A stretch of 64,000 nucleotides of DNA from Halopseudomonas salegens (GTDB lineage: Bacteria; Pseudomonadota; Gammaproteobacteria; Pseudomonadales; Pseudomonadaceae), in the NCBI RefSeq assembly GCF_900105655.1, contig NZ_LT629787.1, forward strand, positions 806,001 through 870,000. The letters are read 5' to 3'. Position numbers and translations under genes: made by a program. This document shows positions 50,363-59,473 of the stretch, in pieces. Within the stretch, counting starts at the first letter, position 1. Every line of letters begins with the position of its first letter. The notes under the pieces are model-generated. The model was not told the origin of the DNA. It searched no databases and saw only the letters and a program-made list of their open reading frames with translations.

Positions 50363-51548
50363 TGCTGTCAGAAATTTTCCGGCTACCCGTTATTTCAGCT
50401 GGGCATTGATCGTATTCCTGGCAGCCTTCGTCGTGTTGCCGAGCAGCAAGGCAGTCAACAATATTTACTATATTTTTTTCGCTCTGCCTGCACTGCTGCT
50501 GCTTGTCGCCGGTCGATGGTCAGGAGCAACGCCCAGTCTGTTGAGTGCACTGCTTGCGGCCATGTTTTCGTGGCTGCTGATCTCCGGGTTGTATGTCGAT
50601 GGGCATGTTTCCAAGGACCTTCTGTACGTAGGCATTTTTTGCCTGGCTGTTTATTTGTGGGTTGATCCCGGGATTTTCGACAGTGCCTTGTTGCGCCGTA
50701 GTCTGTTTTGGGGGTTGGTGCTGTATGTACTTGCCTCGGTTGCCATTTATTTTTTCAGCGGTGATTACGTTCCAGGTCAGCGGGTAGTCGAACTGCCCAA
50801 TCGCCTGGCCGGCTCCATCCTGACCAGCATGTTGATAGTGTGCTTTCTGGGCTTGCTCTTGCCTTTGTTGCTGGCAAGGATGTCGTATGTCGAGCTTGTT
50901 CTGGCCATCCTGTCGGCTTTTCTGGTTATCGGTTTTATTCTGCAAAGCAGATCCGGCCTGGTAGGCATGCTCGTTGTGTTGGCGGTCGTTTTCGGCTGTT
51001 TTGGATATAAAGCTGCCTGGTTGAAACGGCTGCTGCTGCTGATGCTTGCTGTCGCAATGGCGGGGCTTTTTGTCTGGTTGCTGAAAAGCTCTGCTGTGGC
51101 AGCCGAGTTGTTGACCCGTGAAGACTCGGGGCGCTTTGAGTTGTGGCGTGAATATTGGCTGGCCTGGCAGTCCTGTGGCTGGTTTTTCGGCTGTGGTTTT
51201 ACCATTGAAGACAGCGTTATCATCCGGGAAAACTACGAAATCTATCACCCGCACAATATATTTTTGACCTTCGGTTTTTACGGCGGCTTGTCGACCTTGA
51301 CGCTTTTCTTGCTGACGGCCTGTTGCGCGCTGGTTGTATCATGGCGTCGGCGTGATCCCTGGTTTGGTTATTTGCTTCTGGCTTTGATCATGCTCATGTT
51401 TGATGGTGGCTCGCCGCTCGGTAGTCCTGATGAACTATGGTTGTTGGTATGGCTGCCCATTATGATGATTGCCGCGCGAGAGAGAGTGTCGATAATGCGT
51501 GACCGGCCGGATCATCGAATTATTGAGAATCAGGGGGTGCAGTATTGA
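50352..51548 (+). CDS. O-antigen ligase/polymerase (WaaL/Wzy-like)
   Basis: A 398-residue membrane protein with about ten transmembrane helices and the large periplasmic loop near the C-terminus that carries YHPHNIFLTFGFYGGL, the HN-type signature of O-antigen ligase/polymerase proteins. It could join O-antigen to lipid A-core (WaaL) or polymerise units (Wzy). Location upstream of msbA and the kinase is as for waaL. Coupled to its neighbours by overlaps. Confidence 0.82.
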   Translation: MPVNAVRNFPATRYFSWALIVFLAAFVVLPSSKAVNNIYYIFFALPALLLLVAGRWSGATPSLLSALLAAMFSWLLISGLYVDGHVSKDLLYVGIFCLAVYLWVDPGIFDSALLRRSLFWGLVLYVLASVAIYFFSGDYVPGQRVVELPNRLAGSILTSMLIVCFLGLLLPLLLARMSYVELVLAILSAFLVIGFILQSRSGLVGMLVVLAVVFGCFGYKAAWLKRLLLLMLAVAMAGLFVWLLKSSAVAAELLTREDSGRFELWREYWLAWQSCGWFFGCGFTIEDSVIIRENYEIYHPHNIFLTFGFYGGLSTLTLFLLTACCALVVSWRRRDPWFGYLLLALIMLMFDGGSPLGSPDELWLLVWLPIMMIAARERVSIMRDRPDHRIIENQGVQY

Positions 51549-52663
51549 TGGCTAGTGCCCGGGTCGTCTACTTCTCGAAAATGTTCCAGGCTGTGTCTCA
51601 TCTGGCTCAGGTGGCTGCGGTGCTGCCTGGAACCTTCGTCAGTAGCCGGAGCAGCACGTTGCGAGCATTCAAGGGGCATTATCCACAATTGCCCTGTGCC
51701 CGTTATTCCAGGTATTTTGCCGCGTTTGCAAAAGGCAACCAGCTGTTGAACAGGGCGGACGTGATTGTCACCGGTTCGCCCTATGGACGCTTTCTTGCGC
51801 CTTATGTCGAGGCGCGAAAATGTACGGTATTTCATGGTACCTACATGATGTTGTCGCGTGATCAGATCAGACGCAATGCACATTACGATCTTCTCTGTGT
51901 CATCGGCCCCCGCATGAAGACCATGATGAGCCGTTATGCGGATGAATTTGATCTCAATACCGTGGAAACCGGATTTCTGCCCTTCTGTGAGTATCCCGAA
52001 CAAAGCGCGAATCAGCGGCATGCGACATTATTGCAGTTGGGGCTGGACCCGGCACTGAAAACGGTCCTCTATACGCCAAGCAGGCGAGGGCTGGGGTCCT
52101 GGGAACGGGTTGCCGAGCAGCTGGTCAGAACCTTGCCGGGGCATTTCAATCTGATCATGCGGCCGCATCCAAGCCAGTCGCTTACCTCCAGACGCAAAGA
52201 CCGTAGCAGCTTTGCAAACGTTCGAAAACTATCCGCTGGACGATCAAACGCTCTGCTTGATCTGAGTGTCTACCCGTTATCTACTGTACTGTCGGTTGCT
52301 GATCTGATCATCTCGGATGCCAACTCCCCCAGTGAAGAAGCGCTTTTTTACGACATACCGCAGCTGTTTATCGAGACGGATGATATTGATCGCAACGTGA
52401 TAAAAGGTATCGGCGTGCGTGAAGGAATGCACAGCGACGACCTCGACAAACTGTTGTCGCTGTATGATTGTGGGCTCAGTATGCGGGTGGATGCCAAGCC
52501 TGACTTTTCCGTAATTGTTGACCAGGCGATTGCTGATCAGCAAGCCTACGCCGGCCAGCGGCAAGATTACTTTGCCTGGGTGTTTGGTCAACGTGATCGC
52601 AATGCCAATCAGCGTGTTGCCGCTGCGATCAAATCCAATCTGTTGCAACAGGAGCCCAAGTAA
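51548..52663 (+). CDS. CDP-glycerol:glycerophosphotransferase-like protein
   Basis: A 371-residue GT-B-like cytoplasmic protein. VIVTGSPYGRFLAPY, TVLYTPSRRGLGSWE, LIMRPHPSQSLT, ADLIISDANSPSEEALFYDIP resemble the polyglycerol-phosphate polymerase/transferase family (TagB/TagF type). It could add glycerol phosphate or a sugar phosphate to the glycan. ATG 51548 overlaps the previous stop (TGATG) and its own stop overlaps pseB. Not all catalytic residues could be verified. Confidence 0.7.
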   Translation: MASARVVYFSKMFQAVSHLAQVAAVLPGTFVSSRSSTLRAFKGHYPQLPCARYSRYFAAFAKGNQLLNRADVIVTGSPYGRFLAPYVEARKCTVFHGTYMMLSRDQIRRNAHYDLLCVIGPRMKTMMSRYADEFDLNTVETGFLPFCEYPEQSANQRHATLLQLGLDPALKTVLYTPSRRGLGSWERVAEQLVRTLPGHFNLIMRPHPSQSLTSRRKDRSSFANVRKLSAGRSNALLDLSVYPLSTVLSVADLIISDANSPSEEALFYDIPQLFIETDDIDRNVIKGIGVREGMHSDDLDKLLSLYDCGLSMRVDAKPDFSVIVDQAIADQQAYAGQRQDYFAWVFGQRDRNANQRVAAAIKSNLLQQEPK

Positions 52664-53661
52664 TGTTCAACAACAAGACGATTCTGGTAACCGGTGGTAC
52701 CGGCTCCTTCGGCAATACCTTCGTGCCAATGACGCTGGAAAAGTACAATCCGAAGAAAATCATCATTTTCTCGCGGGATGAAATGAAACAGTGGGATATG
52801 GCAAAGAAGTACCAGGATGATCCGCGGCTGCGTTTTTTCATCGGTGACGTGCGTGACAAGGAGCGGCTGTATCGCGCCCTGGACGGGGTTGATTTTGTTG
52901 TGCATGCGGCGGCCACCAAGATTGTACCTACCGCTGAGTACAACCCTTTCGAGTGTGTAAAGACCAACGTCATCGGTGCCATGAACCTGATTGATGCCTG
53001 TATCGATAAAGGTGTTCAGGGCGTGGTGGCTCTATCCACCGACAAGGCCAGCAGCCCGATCAATCTGTACGGCGCGACCAAGCTGACGTCAGACAAGTTG
53101 TTTGTCTCCGGTAACGCCTATTCAGGTGAACATGGCACACGATTCTCTGTCGTGCGATATGGCAATGTCATGGGTTCACGCGGTTCGGTCATTCCCTTTT
53201 TCATGTCGATCCGGGACAAAGGCGTGTTGCCGATTACCGATGAGCGCATGACCCGCTTCATGATCTCCCTTGAGCAGGGGGTAGAGTTGGTGTGGCACGC
53301 GTTCGAGGATATGGTCGGCGGCGAAATCTACGTCAAGAAAATCCCTTCGATGAAGGTGACTGACCTGGCCCACGTGGTTGCACCGGAAGCCAGACAGGAC
53401 GTCATTGGTATTCGTCCCGGCGAGAAGTTGCACGAGCAAATGATCAGTGCGGAAGACTCTTATTACACCTATGAATATCCTGAACACTTCAAGATTCTAC
53501 CGGTAATCAACAACTGGTCGGAATGTGCCAATCGCATCAAGGATGGCAAGAAAGTACCTGAAGGTTTCGTTTACTCAAGTGACAACAATCAGGAGTGGAT
53601 GAGTCAGGCTGATCTGCAAGCCTGGATTGACGCTAATCGAGAAAAAATCGGGAGCATCTGA
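52663..53661 (+). CDS. pseB: UDP-GlcNAc 4,6-dehydratase/5-epimerase
   Basis: PseB is the first enzyme of CMP-pseudaminic acid synthesis: it converts UDP-N-acetylglucosamine to the 4-keto-6-deoxy-L-arabino sugar with NADP. The 332-residue SDR protein has the Rossmann motif VTGGTGSFGN, FSRDEMKQWDM, AAATKIVPTAEYNP, and the catalytic Ser-x-Tyr-x-x-x-Lys equivalents (STDKA, LYGATK). RPGEKLHEQMIS near the end is typical. Confidence 0.95.
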   Translation: MFNNKTILVTGGTGSFGNTFVPMTLEKYNPKKIIIFSRDEMKQWDMAKKYQDDPRLRFFIGDVRDKERLYRALDGVDFVVHAAATKIVPTAEYNPFECVKTNVIGAMNLIDACIDKGVQGVVALSTDKASSPINLYGATKLTSDKLFVSGNAYSGEHGTRFSVVRYGNVMGSRGSVIPFFMSIRDKGVLPITDERMTRFMISLEQGVELVWHAFEDMVGGEIYVKKIPSMKVTDLAHVVAPEARQDVIGIRPGEKLHEQMISAEDSYYTYEYPEHFKILPVINNWSECANRIKDGKKVPEGFVYSSDNNQEWMSQADLQAWIDANREKIGSI

Positions 53662-53664
53662 TTT

Positions 53665-54831
53665 ATGATTCCCTACGGGCGGCAAGAGATCACACAGGCA
53701 GATATTGATGCAGTTGTGCGTGTGCTGCAGTCCGATTTTCTTACCCAGGGCCCCATGGTGCCGCGTTTCGAAGAATGCATGGCAAAGCACGTGGGTGCCG
53801 GCCATGCGCTGGCAGTCAACAGTGCCACCTCGGCATTGCATATTGCCTGCCTGGCTCTGGGGCTTGGGTCGGGTGACTGGTTGTGGACGACCCCGGTTAC
53901 CTTTGTGGCATCAGCCAATTGCGGCCTGTACTGCGGAGCCCGGGTCGATTTTGTCGACATCGACCCCCGCACGTACAACCTCTGCCCGATAAAGCTGGCG
54001 GCCAGGCTGGAACGGGCCGAGCAAGAAGGCACCTTGCCCAAGGTACTGGTCGCTGTGCACCTGTGTGGCCAGCCTTGCGATATGCAGGCGATACACGCGT
54101 TGGCCCGGCAGTATGATTTCAGGGTGATTGAAGATGCGTCGCACGCGGTGGGCGGCAAATATCAGGGCGAATTCATCGGCAGTGGCCGCTACAGCGACAT
54201 TACTGTTTTCAGTTTCCATCCGGTCAAGATCATTACCACAGCAGAAGGCGGCATGGCGTTAACCAACAATGCCGAGCTGGCCAAGCGGATGAACCTGCTG
54301 CGTAGTCACGGCATTACCCGTGACCCCGAACTGATGACGCATAGCCCGGATGGGCCCTGGTATTATCAGCAAGTTGAGCTTGGTTTCAATTACCGGATGA
54401 CCGAGTTGCAAGCGGCATTGGGTGTCAGTCAGATGGAGCGCCTGGATCAATTTGTTGCCCGTCGCCATCAGTTGGCCGAGCGATATGATCAGCTGTTGGC
54501 CGATGTGCCGGTGGTTACCCCCTGGCAGCATGCGGATGCCTATTCCGGTTTGCATTTATACGTGGTTCGTTTGCAACTGAGCGAGATACCGGCAACCCAC
54601 AGAGCGGTTTTCGAGTCTTTGCGAGCGCAGGGCATAGGCGTGAACCTGCATTACATTCCGGTGCATATGCAGCCTTATTATCAGCGCATGGGCTTCGGTG
54701 CCGGGGACTTTCCAGAAGCCGAGCGCTACTACGCTGAAGCAATCAGCTTGCCCATGTATTCCGGGCTGACCCATGAACAGCAAGATCAGGTTGTCAATGC
54801 GCTGGTTCGGGCCGTTGGTGAAGCGCAATGA
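53665..54831 (+). CDS. pseC: PLP-dependent aminotransferase of the pseudaminic acid pathway
   Basis: PseC aminates C4 of the PseB product using glutamate. The 388-residue DegT/DnrJ-family protein has VNSATSALHIACLALGLG, VIEDASHAVGGKYQG, and the lysine that binds pyridoxal phosphate in FHPVKIITTAEGGMAL. Four bases separate it from pseB, and its stop overlaps the next start by four. Confidence 0.95.
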   Translation: MIPYGRQEITQADIDAVVRVLQSDFLTQGPMVPRFEECMAKHVGAGHALAVNSATSALHIACLALGLGSGDWLWTTPVTFVASANCGLYCGARVDFVDIDPRTYNLCPIKLAARLERAEQEGTLPKVLVAVHLCGQPCDMQAIHALARQYDFRVIEDASHAVGGKYQGEFIGSGRYSDITVFSFHPVKIITTAEGGMALTNNAELAKRMNLLRSHGITRDPELMTHSPDGPWYYQQVELGFNYRMTELQAALGVSQMERLDQFVARRHQLAERYDQLLADVPVVTPWQHADAYSGLHLYVVRLQLSEIPATHRAVFESLRAQGIGVNLHYIPVHMQPYYQRMGFGAGDFPEAERYYAEAISLPMYSGLTHEQQDQVVNALVRAVGEAQ

Positions 54832-55463
54832 TTGTGTCGCCTGGTGTTGAAACCCTGCAAAAGCTGGTCGCCCACCAGATCCATAACCTGTTTTTCTTGT
54901 CAGCAACGGAATCAGCTGCGCTGGATCGTGTTTTACCGGCAGTGCTGCAAAAAACCGAGGTCTGTTTCAGGGGCTCAAGCAACAAGTACTACACGAAGGA
55001 TGGCCAGACATTCTTCTCTGTCTACCATTCAGGGCAATATTGTATTTTCCTGTATTTTCTTGCTCGCGAGGTATTTCTTGACCGCTCTGCCAGCAGAGAC
55101 CTGGCTGACAAGGTCTATTATCTCAACAAAGCACTGAACAGCCTGGATTTGTACTACGAGGTTGAAATGCCCCCCGTGTTTCATCTCGATCATCCCTTGG
55201 GCGCTGTGCTCGGGCGGGCGGTATACGGCATGAATTTCACGTTCTCCCAACAGTGCACGGTAGGTAACAACAAGGGGGTCTACCCGTGCATCGGCGACAA
55301 CGTCCAGATGCTGTCCGGCTCGAAGATCCTGGGCCATTGCCATATTGGTGACAATGTTGTGCTGGCGGCCAATGCCTACGTCAAAGATACCGACATTCCG
55401 CCTGACTCCATCGTATTCGGGTCTTCACCGGACTTGACCATCAAAGCAAGGAAAGCAGAGTAA
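54828..55463 (+). CDS. Hexapeptide-repeat (SAT-like) acetyltransferase in the pse cluster
   Basis: A 211-residue protein. The N-terminal half is helical and resembles serine acetyltransferase-type proteins; the C-terminal half has left-handed beta-helix repeats (VGNNKGVYPCIGDNVQML, SGSKILGHCHIGDNVVLAAN, VFGSSPDLTIKARK). It begins in the stop codon of pseC. It might acetylate a precursor or act on an alternative position of the nonulosonic acid, since pseH (the usual C4 N-acetyltransferase) is present separately. Confidence 0.72.
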   Translation: MIVSPGVETLQKLVAHQIHNLFFLSATESAALDRVLPAVLQKTEVCFRGSSNKYYTKDGQTFFSVYHSGQYCIFLYFLAREVFLDRSASRDLADKVYYLNKALNSLDLYYEVEMPPVFHLDHPLGAVLGRAVYGMNFTFSQQCTVGNNKGVYPCIGDNVQMLSGSKILGHCHIGDNVVLAANAYVKDTDIPPDSIVFGSSPDLTIKARKAE

Positions 55464-55465
55464 CT

Positions 55466-56161
55466 ATGCGGCTGGCAGTCATTCCTGCCCGGGGCGGCAG
55501 CAAGCGAATTCCCAGAAAGAACATCAAGCTTTTCTGTGGAAAACCCATGCTTGCCTGGTCTGTTGAGGCAGCGCTGCAGAGCGGATGCTTTGATCAGGTT
55601 ATCGTCTCTACGGATGACGACGAGATTGCAGACGTGGCGACACGGCTGGGCGCTACGGTGCCATTTATGCGGCCTGAAGAGCTGTCAGATGATTTCACTG
55701 GCACGCTGCCCGTTATCCGGCATGCTGTCGAATGGTTCCAGCAGCATGGCTATTCGGTTGAACAGGCCTGTTGTATCTACGCGACGGCACCCTTTATTAG
55801 TCCTGAAGATATCCAGCGCGGCCTCGAAAGGCTGCAGCGCGATGCCTGCGACTATGCTTTTTCCGTTACCAGTTATGCTTTTCCGGTTCAGCGCGCCATA
55901 GTCATCAATACGCTGGGCGAGGTGGAAATGCTCTATCCGGAGCATTTTAATACGCGTTCGCAGGACTTGCCGGAGGCGTATCACGATGCTGGCCAGTTTT
56001 ACTGGGGCAAGGCATCCGCCTGGCTGAATGAAAAGCCGATTTTCGGCCCTGGGGCGGTTCCTGTGGTGTTGCCGCGACATCGTGTTCAGGATATCGATAC
56101 GGCTGAAGATTGGCACCGGGCCGAGTGGATGTTCAAGGCGATGCACCACCATGAGCAATGA
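55466..56161 (+). CDS. pseF: Pseudaminic acid cytidylyltransferase
   Basis: PseF activates pseudaminic acid with CTP to the CMP form used by glycosyltransferases. A 231-residue protein of the CMP-NeuA family: AVIPARGGSKRIPRKNIK is the CTP-binding motif and DDDEIADVATRLGA the next conserved block. It starts three bases after the acetyltransferase. Confidence 0.95.
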   Translation: MRLAVIPARGGSKRIPRKNIKLFCGKPMLAWSVEAALQSGCFDQVIVSTDDDEIADVATRLGATVPFMRPEELSDDFTGTLPVIRHAVEWFQQHGYSVEQACCIYATAPFISPEDIQRGLERLQRDACDYAFSVTSYAFPVQRAIVINTLGEVEMLYPEHFNTRSQDLPEAYHDAGQFYWGKASAWLNEKPIFGPGAVPVVLPRHRVQDIDTAEDWHRAEWMFKAMHHHEQ

Positions 56162-56170
56162 GCCGGCATC

Positions 56171-57259
56171 ATGCGTGTAGTTTTCCGGGCTGACGCCTCC
56201 ATTCAGATTGGCAGCGGGCATATCATGCGTTGCCTGACACTGGCGGACGCCCTTGCAGCTAGGGGGATTGACTGCCACTTTATCTGCCGTGAGCATCCGG
56301 GGCACTTGCTGGATGCCATCAGGCACAAGGGGTTTGCAGTGCATGTTCTGCCCCGGGCGGAAACCGGTGATGAGGCCTCGAGCAAGCCGCTTGCCCATGC
56401 CGACTGGCTTGGCAGCAGCCAGGATCAGGATGCTGCGGAATGCCGGCGCATGTTGGCCGAGCTGCGGCCTGATTGGCTTGTAGTGGACCATTATGCACTG
56501 GATGCCCGCTGGGAAGGCCAGCTCAAACCCTGTTCTGGCAAGTTGATGGTTATTGATGACCTGGCTGATCGGGAGCATCAATGTGATCTGCTGCTGGATC
56601 AGACGTTGGGTCGCCGTGCTGATGATTACCGCGCCCTGGTGCCGGCGGACAGCCGGATTCTGTGCGGATCAAACTTCGCCTTGCTCCGTCCGGAATTTGC
56701 TGCCTGGCGCCAGGCTGGTCTTGAACGGCGCAAGCAGGCCCGACTACGCCGGCTGCTGGTCAATCTGGGGGGCGTGGACAAGGACAATGTCACAGCCAGG
56801 GTCCTGGCGGCGCTGAGCCTGTGCGAGTTGCCTGCAGATCTTCGGATAACGGTTGTCATGGGCGCTACAGCTCCCCATCTTGAACAGGTAAGACGTGTCG
56901 CACAGTCCATGCCCTGGTCTACCGAGGTTCTGGTTGGTGTCAGCAATATGGCTGAACTGATGGTCGCCAGTGATCTGGCTATTGGCGCGGCAGGGGCCAC
57001 TTCATGGGAACGTTGCTGTCTCGGATTACCGGGTATTTTGATAGTATTGGCAGACAATCAGAAGCAGGTGGCTCTGGGCTTGCAGCAAGCCGGTGCGGTA
57101 GCGCTGGTCGCCACGGATTCGTCCTTCAGTCAGGCGTTGGAAGACGCCCTGCGACGACTGCAGGAAAGCCCGGAGTTGCTTGCTGCAATGGCAAGCTCTG
57201 CGGCGGATATTGTAGATGGCCAGGGCATAGCCAGGGTTATTCAGCAATTGGAGTTATGA
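56171..57259 (+). CDS. pseG: UDP-sugar hydrolase of pseudaminic acid synthesis
   Basis: PseG removes UDP from the diacetamido-trideoxy-altrose intermediate, in the order PseB, C, H, G, I, F. The 362-residue GT-B-like protein has FRADASIQIGSGHIMRCLTL at the start (metal and substrate), then RRLLVNLGGVDKDNV, LAIGAAGATSWERCCLGLP. It is followed directly by pseH. Confidence 0.93.
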   Translation: MRVVFRADASIQIGSGHIMRCLTLADALAARGIDCHFICREHPGHLLDAIRHKGFAVHVLPRAETGDEASSKPLAHADWLGSSQDQDAAECRRMLAELRPDWLVVDHYALDARWEGQLKPCSGKLMVIDDLADREHQCDLLLDQTLGRRADDYRALVPADSRILCGSNFALLRPEFAAWRQAGLERRKQARLRRLLVNLGGVDKDNVTARVLAALSLCELPADLRITVVMGATAPHLEQVRRVAQSMPWSTEVLVGVSNMAELMVASDLAIGAAGATSWERCCLGLPGILIVLADNQKQVALGLQQAGAVALVATDSSFSQALEDALRRLQESPELLAAMASSAADIVDGQGIARVIQQLEL

Positions 57260-57775
57260 ATGGCGCAAGCACCGCAGCAACTTATTCGCCCTATGCAAGC
57301 GTCAGATCTTGAGACAGTTCTCGCCTGGCGCAATCATCCCGATGTGCGGGATTTTATGTACACAAAGCATGAAATCACCCTTGCAGAACACACTGCCTGG
57401 TTTGCAAAAGCGAGCAGGGATGCCCAGCGTCACCTGATGATTTTCGAGTCGAACGAGGTTCCTGTTGGCTTTAGCAACCTTCATCAGATAGCCGAGGGCG
57501 GCATCGCAGACTGGGGCTTTTACACTGCACCCGAAGCGGTAAAAGGTACTGGCCGCGCTCTGGGTAAAGCCGCCCTTGAGTACGCTTTTGTCGAGTTGGG
57601 GCTGCACAAGGTATGTGGCCAGGCGCTGGCTTTCAATCAGCGCTCCATCCGCTTTCATGACAACCTGGGTTTTCAGCAGGAAGGGGTGCTCAGGCAGCAG
57701 CACTTCGATGGTCAGCGCTATCATGACGTAGTGTGCTTTGGCCTGCTTGCCAGCGAGTGGCAAACCAACAATTGA
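57260..57775 (+). CDS. pseH: GNAT N-acetyltransferase of pseudaminic acid synthesis
   Basis: PseH acetylates the C4 amino group. A 171-residue GNAT protein with RPMQASDLETVLAWRNHPDVR, GFSNLHQI and the acetyl-CoA loop region GTGRALGKAALEYAF. The ATG immediately follows the pseG stop. Length is normal for PseH. Confidence 0.92.
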   Translation: MAQAPQQLIRPMQASDLETVLAWRNHPDVRDFMYTKHEITLAEHTAWFAKASRDAQRHLMIFESNEVPVGFSNLHQIAEGGIADWGFYTAPEAVKGTGRALGKAALEYAFVELGLHKVCGQALAFNQRSIRFHDNLGFQQEGVLRQQHFDGQRYHDVVCFGLLASEWQTNN

Positions 57776-57786
57776 GAGAGATCATC

Positions 57787-58848
57787 ATGTCGACCCACCC
57801 GAGTATGCATATTGCTGGCCGCAAAATCTCAATCGAGGCTTCGCCCTATATCATCGCCGAGCTTTCCGCCAACCATAACGGCAAGCTGGAAACTGCCCGC
57901 AAGATCATAGCCGCGGCAAAAAAAGCAGGCGCCGATGCCGTCAAGCTGCAAACCTACACCGCAGACACCATCACGCTTGATTGCGACAGCGAAGAGTTTC
58001 AGATCCATGGTGGCTTGTGGGATGGCAAGTCGCTGTATGAGCTCTATCAGCAAGCTCACATGCCCTGGGAATGGCACAAGCCCCTGTTCGATTATGCCCG
58101 TGAACTGGATATCACCATTTTCAGTTCGCCATTCGACAATACGGCTGTCGACTTGCTGGAAGGTCTGAATGCACCCGCCTATAAAATCGCCTCCTTCGAG
58201 GCGGTTGATCTGCCATTGATCAGGTACGTGGCCGGTACCGGCAAGCCAATGATCATCTCTACCGGCATGGCCGATGCGGCAGAAATACAGGAAGCCATCG
58301 AAGCGGCGCGCGACGGGGGATGTACCGACCTAGCTGTTCTGCATTGTGTCAGCGGTTACCCCGCACCTGCTGAGGATTACAGCCTGCGTACCATTCCCGA
58401 CATGATGCAGCGTTTCGGCCTGGTGACCGGGCTGTCTGACCATACGCTGGATAATACGACGGCAATTGCCAGTGTGGTGCTGGGGGCAGCGATTATCGAG
58501 AAGCACTTTACGCTCGACCGCAATGGGGGCGGCCCGGACGACAGCTTTTCACTGCAACCCGCTGAACTCGAGGCCCTGTGCCGTGACAGCAAGACCGCCT
58601 GGTCGGCGCTGGGACAGGTCGATTATGGTCGCAAGTCCAGCGAGCAGGGCAATGCCCAGTTCAGGCGTTCGCTGTATGTCTGCAAACCAATGTGCAAGGG
58701 TGAGGTGTTTACCCGTGACAATGTGCGCAGTGTGCGTCCCGGGTTTGGCCTGCCACCCAAGCAGCTGCAACAGGTACTGGGCAAAAAAGCCGCCTGCGAT
58801 ATTGCCTTTGGTACAGCCTTGCAGACGAACATGTTGGCATCCGCTTAA
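57787..58848 (+). CDS. pseI: Pseudaminic acid synthase
   Basis: PseI condenses the 6-deoxy diacetamido-altrose with phosphoenolpyruvate to pseudaminic acid. The 353-residue NeuB-family protein has IIAELSANHNGKLETARKII, AVKLQTYTADTI, PAYKIASFEAVDLPLI and a C-terminal antifreeze-like (SAF) domain from about residue 290 (SLYVCKPMCKGEVFTRDNVR). Start ATG 57787 with GAGAGA upstream. It is the last gene of this operon; its end overlaps the gene opposite by four bases. Confidence 0.95.
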   Translation: MSTHPSMHIAGRKISIEASPYIIAELSANHNGKLETARKIIAAAKKAGADAVKLQTYTADTITLDCDSEEFQIHGGLWDGKSLYELYQQAHMPWEWHKPLFDYARELDITIFSSPFDNTAVDLLEGLNAPAYKIASFEAVDLPLIRYVAGTGKPMIISTGMADAAEIQEAIEAARDGGCTDLAVLHCVSGYPAPAEDYSLRTIPDMMQRFGLVTGLSDHTLDNTTAIASVVLGAAIIEKHFTLDRNGGGPDDSFSLQPAELEALCRDSKTAWSALGQVDYGRKSSEQGNAQFRRSLYVCKPMCKGEVFTRDNVRSVRPGFGLPPKQLQQVLGKKAACDIAFGTALQTNMLASA

Positions 58849-59402
58849 GCAGGGGGCTGGTGTGGGATGATGGTGCTGGTTTTTTGCGTGATGTAGGTGA
58901 CGTTGTCCGGCACATCTTTGTTGATAAAGCTCATTGCGCCAATGATCACATTGTCTCCGATGCGCAAGTTACTGCCGATAATGCAGGTATGTGCGCCGAT
59001 ATTGACATTGTCGCCCACCATGATGGCCTGGTTGCCGGCCTCAACCGAGCCAATAGTGGTTGACTGCCTAAGCGTGCAGTTTTTGCCAATGCGAACGCCC
59101 GAGTAAATGACGATGGCGTTCGGGTGATCCATTTTGAGCCCCTTGTCGATTTCCGCTCCCAGCATGATTTCAACGCCAAAGCGACGCGCCAGGGATTTGC
59201 TGATCCGCTTCGCCAGTGAGTGGGTAAAGCGATGAGGGCGGGTATCGAGATATTGCGCCAGACGGAGCCAGAACAGGCAGTTGCATGAGTTGCTTCTGCT
59301 TGCCCGACGCAACAGCCGCAGCCAGGAAAATGGTTTGCCTTTACCGAGGATTTCGCTGGTCCAGAAGTCCTTCAGATCGCTTATCGTGGATGGCGTGGGC
59401 AT
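58845..59402 (-). CDS. SAT-like hexapeptide acetyltransferase
   Basis: A 185-residue protein. A helical N-terminus (LRLLRRASRSNSCNCLFWLRL) precedes left-handed beta-helix repeats (VRIGKNCTLRQSTTIGS, VGDNVNIGAHTCIIGSN, IGDNVIIGAMSFI). Similar to serine/sugar O-acetyltransferases; the active-site His of many such enzymes is not obvious here. ATG 59402 preferred; the frame is open upstream into noncoding sequence. It is downstream of and on the same strand as the LPS-kinase-like gene. Confidence 0.75.
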   Translation of the reverse strand: MPTPSTISDLKDFWTSEILGKGKPFSWLRLLRRASRSNSCNCLFWLRLAQYLDTRPHRFTHSLAKRISKSLARRFGVEIMLGAEIDKGLKMDHPNAIVIYSGVRIGKNCTLRQSTTIGSVEAGNQAIMVGDNVNIGAHTCIIGSNLRIGDNVIIGAMSFINKDVPDNVTYITQKTSTIIPHQPPA

Positions 59403-59473
59403 CGGTATTTCTCGTGAGATGGTTGGTTGGCTGCCGTGGGCTGCCGCTCCTGAGAGGCTGTCTTTTACTCTGG

